Assembly: GCA_018712955.1 (NCBI GenBank)
Contig: DVGB01000039.1
Location: forward strand, 1-61,885
DNA from: Candidatus Aveggerthella stercoripullorum
GTDB lineage: Bacteria; Actinomycetota; Coriobacteriia; Coriobacteriales; Eggerthellaceae
DNA length: 61,885 bases
Reading direction: 5' to 3'
Both the position numbers and the translations under genes were made by a program. Numbering within the stretch: position 1 is the first letter of the stretch; the number at the start of each line of letters is the position of its first letter. Positions 61,620 through 61,885 of the stretch are shown here, one piece after another. The notes beneath the pieces were generated by a model, which was not told the origin of the DNA, made no database searches, and saw only the letters and a list, made by a program, of their open reading frames with translations.

Positions 61620-61885
61620 ATGAGGCCTCTAGGCTGGGACAAGATAAAGAACGCGACGGCTGGCTGGAAGGCGCCGCTCTTTGTCACGGCAGTGCTCATC
61701 CTGGTCGTGATTGCCGGGTCCTTCCTGCTGACCGAATCCGTCAGCCGCTCCGAGGAAGAGCAAAGCTTCGAACGCTTGAAGGAAGAGACGAGCTCGCTGG
61801 CCGAAGACGTCCACGACCAGATGGTCGACAACTGCGACCAGCTTGAGATCATCGCCTCGCTCATTGCCCGTACCGACGATCTGAC
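61620..61885 (+). CDS. Membrane sensor protein, N-terminal part (cut by window end)
   Basis: Open to the end of the window (88 residues seen). A short basic N terminus, one membrane segment (about 18-38; APLFVTAVLILVVIAGSFLL), then an extracytoplasmic helix (SEEEQSFERLKEETSSLAEDVHDQMVDNCDQLEIIASLIA) of the kind that begins dCache-type sensor domains in histidine kinases, GGDEF proteins and chemoreceptors. Output domain unknown. AAGG lies four bases before ATG 61620. Confidence 0.7.
   Translation, partial: MRPLGWDKIKNATAGWKAPLFVTAVLILVVIAGSFLLTESVSRSEEEQSFERLKEETSSLAEDVHDQMVDNCDQLEIIASLIARTDDL

Overview
The window looks like a chromosomal segment of a high-G+C anaerobic actinobacterium of the class Coriobacteriia, most likely the Slackia/Eggerthella group. 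This is an inference from gene content: FabK as enoyl reductase with a FabT/MarR-type regulator, an AccD-AccA fusion, a split transketolase, TIGR04076 and DUF2252 proteins, and Cna-B adhesins with an LARTG anchor. No species can be named from sequence alone.

Layout. 1-5084: 5S rRNA (end of an rrn operon), tmRNA, an L,D-transpeptidase, ybaK, murI-rdgB, and tRNA-Pro and tRNA-Gly. 5085-9619: prfB with a two-gene transketolase, facing a dicarboxylate-type symporter. 9949-15093: ftsE-ftsX, an S41 peptidase homologue that lacks its catalytic serine, and RNase R. 15178-23810: a MarR regulator and the fatty-acid synthesis operon acpP-fabK-fabD-fabG-fabF-fabZ-accDA, driven from a promoter abutting a FabT-like palindrome and interrupted by a 0.6-kb repeated intergenic block. 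24112-31330: a DNA glycosylase, a DEAD-box helicase, small proteins, an HxlR regulator with a divergent TIGR04076 gene, a zone of tandem repeats and purine-rich DNA, and an alanine/glycine symporter behind a glycine riboswitch. 31715-40340: a three-domain RidA protein, DUF2252, LOG, two DMT exporters, a TetR regulator divergent from a Tat-exported flavodoxin lipoprotein, and a nicotinamidase-like hydrolase. 40745-45560: two overlapping YhgE/Pip membrane proteins. 45927-56939: one giant Cna-B/SpaA surface adhesin, split by two frameshifts and one in-frame stop. 57095-61505: a DarT-like ADP-ribosyltransferase fused to a RecQ helicase, with an overlapping coiled-coil partner. 61620-end: the start of a membrane sensor.

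The strongest candidate for an undescribed system is the DarT-RecQ fusion plus coiled-coil gene (57095-61505). Other architectures worth attention are the single-chain triple RidA (31715-32983), the biotin-carboxylase-N-like domain at the front of AccDA (21216-23702), and the serine-less S41 protein next to ftsEX (11723-12985). Two inverted copies of a ~130-bp structured repeat (23905-24030, 34900-35037) and several other repeat blocks occupy the non-coding space.
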